A DNA stretch of 53,981 bases, taken from Bacillus massilioanorexius (GTDB lineage: Bacteria; Bacillota; Bacilli; Bacillales; DSM-1321). The translations under genes and the position numbers were made by a program. Positions 52,394 through 53,981 of the stretch are shown piece after piece (the stretch's first letter is position 1; each line of letters opens with the position of its first letter). The stretch covers positions 1 through 53,981 of the forward strand of contig NZ_CABKRX010000110.1 in assembly GCF_902374955.1 (NCBI RefSeq), written 5' to 3'. The notes under the pieces were generated by a model, which ran no database searches, was not told where the DNA came from, and saw only the letters and a program-made list of their open reading frames with translations.

Positions 52394-53102
52394 ACCAATA
52401 TCTCAATTAATGAGGGGGATTTCAAATCGATTTTCTCGTAATATCGGGGATGTAGATAATGCTCAGCATCTGGCTTTTCTAAGGCAAATGAATAAAGAAC
52501 TTAAACAGCAAGAGGTATTATCCATACCACTTAATCAATTAACTCTTGTAGTGGTGGATATGGAAACAACAGGTTTTTTTCCTGAAAAAGGCGACGAAAT
52601 GATATCTATTGGAGCCGTTAAAATTCGAAATGGAAATCTTCAGAAAGAAGAGACGTTCTACTCACTAGTAAAGGCCAAGCAAAAATTATCGGAAGAAGTA
52701 ACCGCTTTAACATCGATAACAAATGATGAATTACAAAATGCTTCTGAGGCGGATAAGGTACTTGGGGATTTTTTTCAGTTTATTGGTAAATCGGTTCTTA
52801 TAGCTCATCACGCTAACCATGAAAGAATTTTTTTTCAACATTATTGTAGACAATTCTTTCATACGACATTTAATCATCGACTATTGGACACATCATTTTT
52901 TTATAAGGTCATTAATCCTGAGCTTCAACAAATACGCTTAGAAGAGCTTTGTGAACGACATCATATTGTTAATGAACATCGCCACAATGCTTATTCCGAT
53001 GCTAAAGCAACAGCGGAAATTTGTTGTATTTACATCGAAAAATTGATGAATGAAGGGAACGCTAACTTAAATGATCTGTATGGAAAACTAGCTAGACTTT
53101 GA
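52383..53102 (+). CDS. DEDD-family 3'-5' exonuclease (DnaQ/PolC-epsilon type)
   Basis: 239 residues. Exo I motif VVVDMETTGF (56-65) with Asp59 and Glu61. The Exo II region reads IAHHANHERIFF, so the usual Asp of the (N)xxxFD motif appears as Glu and the aromatic as His. Exo III is EHRHNAYSDAKATAEI, with His and Asp of the DEDDh type. Acts on DNA or RNA 3' ends. It overlaps the DUF294 gene by 11 bases, so the pair is translationally coupled, an association seen in other bacteria. GAGGGTAGA lies before the ATG. Confidence 0.85.
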   Translation: MAFEPISQLMRGISNRFSRNIGDVDNAQHLAFLRQMNKELKQQEVLSIPLNQLTLVVVDMETTGFFPEKGDEMISIGAVKIRNGNLQKEETFYSLVKAKQKLSEEVTALTSITNDELQNASEADKVLGDFFQFIGKSVLIAHHANHERIFFQHYCRQFFHTTFNHRLLDTSFFYKVINPELQQIRLEELCERHHIVNEHRHNAYSDAKATAEICCIYIEKLMNEGNANLNDLYGKLARL

Positions 53103-53181
53103 AGGGACTTCCTTAGACTTATAGAATGAACTGCACCCCAATTGTTAGACACATCTAACAATAGGAGGTGTAGTTTTTTGT

Positions 53182-53691
53182 ATGACAAAATATAGCTCAG
53201 AATTTAAATTAAAAGCAGTGTTTGCTTACCTAAATGGAACAACTTCCTTTCAAACAGTAGCTAAGCAATTTCATATTAGTTTAACTCCCCTAAAAAATTG
53301 GGTAGCTCAATATAACGTGCATGGAGAAGAAGCTTTTTCTTCTTCATCCTATACAAATGATGATTTGAATCTTAAAATGGATGTACTAAACTATATAAAT
53401 GAATTTAGAGTAACTCCTAATGAAGCAGCTGCGATTTTTAACATCACATCTCCTTCAACTGTATATAAATGGGTTGAATTGTTTAATAGGAATGGTATTG
53501 ACGCTCTAAAATCAAAGAAAAAGGGGCGCCCATTCGTGAAAAAAGAGTCAATGAAACCAAACAAATTAGGATCTATTGAAGAACTAGAAGCACGTATTCA
53601 ACAACTTGAAATGGAAAATGCTTATTTAAAAAAGTTGAATGCCTTAGTTCAAAACAAGGAAAAATCACCAAACAAGACAAAGCACAAGTAG
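53182..53691 (+). CDS. IS3/IS150-type transposase orfA
   Basis: 169 residues: two helix-turn-helix segments (KYSSEFKLKAVFAYLNGTTS and LKMDVLNYINEFRVTPNEAA, then VYKWVELFNRNGIDALK) and a C-terminal leucine-zipper-like coil (LGSIEELEARIQQLEMENAY). This is the DNA-binding part of the transposase. A slippery AAAAAAG at 53628-53634 (A AAA AAG in the reading frame) would shift ribosomes by -1 into orfB. Confidence 0.92.
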   Translation: MTKYSSEFKLKAVFAYLNGTTSFQTVAKQFHISLTPLKNWVAQYNVHGEEAFSSSSYTNDDLNLKMDVLNYINEFRVTPNEAAAIFNITSPSTVYKWVELFNRNGIDALKSKKKGRPFVKKESMKPNKLGSIEELEARIQQLEMENAYLKKLNALVQNKEKSPNKTKHK

Positions 53692-53981
53692 TCTATGAAT
53701 TAAGGCATCAATTTCAGGTGAAAGCTCTTCTACAACTAGCTGAGATTCCACGAAGCACGTATTATTACTGGGTAAAAAACAGGACTAAACCTGATCCAGA
53801 TGCTGATTTAAAACAACTCATTCAATCCATTTATGATGAACACGAAGGTCGTTATGGGTACCGTCGTATTCGTGATGAATTAGCTAATCTTGGACATGAA
53901 GTAAACCATAAAAAAGTACAAAGAATCATGAAAGCCTTTGGTATAAAATCCTTAGTTCGTATAAAAAAATATCGTTCTTAT
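53628..53981 (+). CDS. IS3/IS150-type transposase orfB, partial
   Basis: The -1 frame from the slippery site reads through GKITKQDKAQVVYELRHQFQ, then LAEIPRSTYYYWVKNRTKPD and the HTH_21 segment HEGRYGYRRIRDEL...VNHKKVQRIMKAFGI. The DDE integrase core (rve) lies beyond the window edge. Made as an orfAB fusion by frameshifting. Confidence 0.88.

Larger units (their letters stand above)
53127..53981 (+). mobile_element. IS3 family (IS150-like) insertion sequence, left part
   Basis: The left inverted repeat starts near 53127 with TGAACTGCACCCC, then AATTGTTAGACA. orfA and the start of orfB follow, and the right end lies beyond the window. A TGTTAG/CTAACA hairpin (53143-53160) lies just inside the end. 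Confidence 0.85.

Overview
The window looks like chromosome from a low-GC, endospore-forming member of the Bacillaceae. The support is AT-rich intergenic DNA, strong AAGGAGG ribosome sites with frequent GTG/TTG starts, a CotD-like spore-coat gene, a PlcR-type quorum-sensing regulator, TnrA/GlnR-type and CcpA (cre)-type sites, and close matches to known Bacillus families (trehalose operon, maa, bdhA, mqo). The genus cannot be fixed from the sequence alone.

Layout. 0-2 kb: a small membrane protein and decayed IS110-like DNA. 1.7-13 kb: an anaerobic-respiration locus. A Crp/Fnr regulator, a NusG-II-domain protein and an ApbE flavin transferase run leftward. A molybdopterin oxidoreductase operon runs rightward: catalytic subunit, Fe-S subunit, NrfD membrane subunit, two TorD-like chaperones, a polyferredoxin, a NosR-like FMN/Fe-S membrane protein and TatA. 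Two tandem palindromes lie between the divergent arms. 13-19 kb: a small membrane protein, a CotD-like gene, butanediol dehydrogenase, a PlcR-like regulator with a 45-codon PapR-like peptide gene, and much decayed DNA. 19-25.5 kb: a complete ECF importer operon (S, fused A-A, T) with a PHP phosphoesterase, divergent from an RpiR regulator, then a lone ECF S component. 25.7-31.8 kb: small accessory genes and a likely defence module (TIR/GAF protein, coupled small protein, two-TM macro-domain protein). Degenerate copies of one dispersed repeat lie in opposite orientation on either side of this block. 31.9-37 kb: the trehalose operon treP-treA-treR and maltose acetyltransferase, followed by a third repeat copy. 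37.6-43 kb: mqo behind a structured leader, sstT, and a CAP-domain protein. 43-47 kb: a glycerate-use locus (CdaR, glycerate kinase, GntP permease). 47-49.5 kb: an XRE/TPR regulator divergent from an MFS exporter. 50-53 kb: an ammonium transporter with a DUF294 nucleotidyltransferase and a DEDD exonuclease, behind paired TnrA/GlnR-like boxes. 53.1 kb to the end: an IS3/IS150-type element cut by the window edge.

How the parts work together. In the respiratory locus ApbE would attach FMN to the NosR-like protein, the Tat system (with its own TatA) would export the folded catalytic subunit, and electrons would pass from quinol through NrfD and the Fe-S proteins to an unidentified acceptor. The defence block pairs a TIR NADase-type protein with a macro-domain membrane effector, as in type II Thoeris, but the TIR belongs to a different lineage and carries a GAF-like domain. 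The strongest leads are this module, the overlooked peptide gene next to the PlcR-like regulator, the pseudoknotted mqo leader, and the catalytic subunit's apparent lack of a protein ligand to molybdenum.
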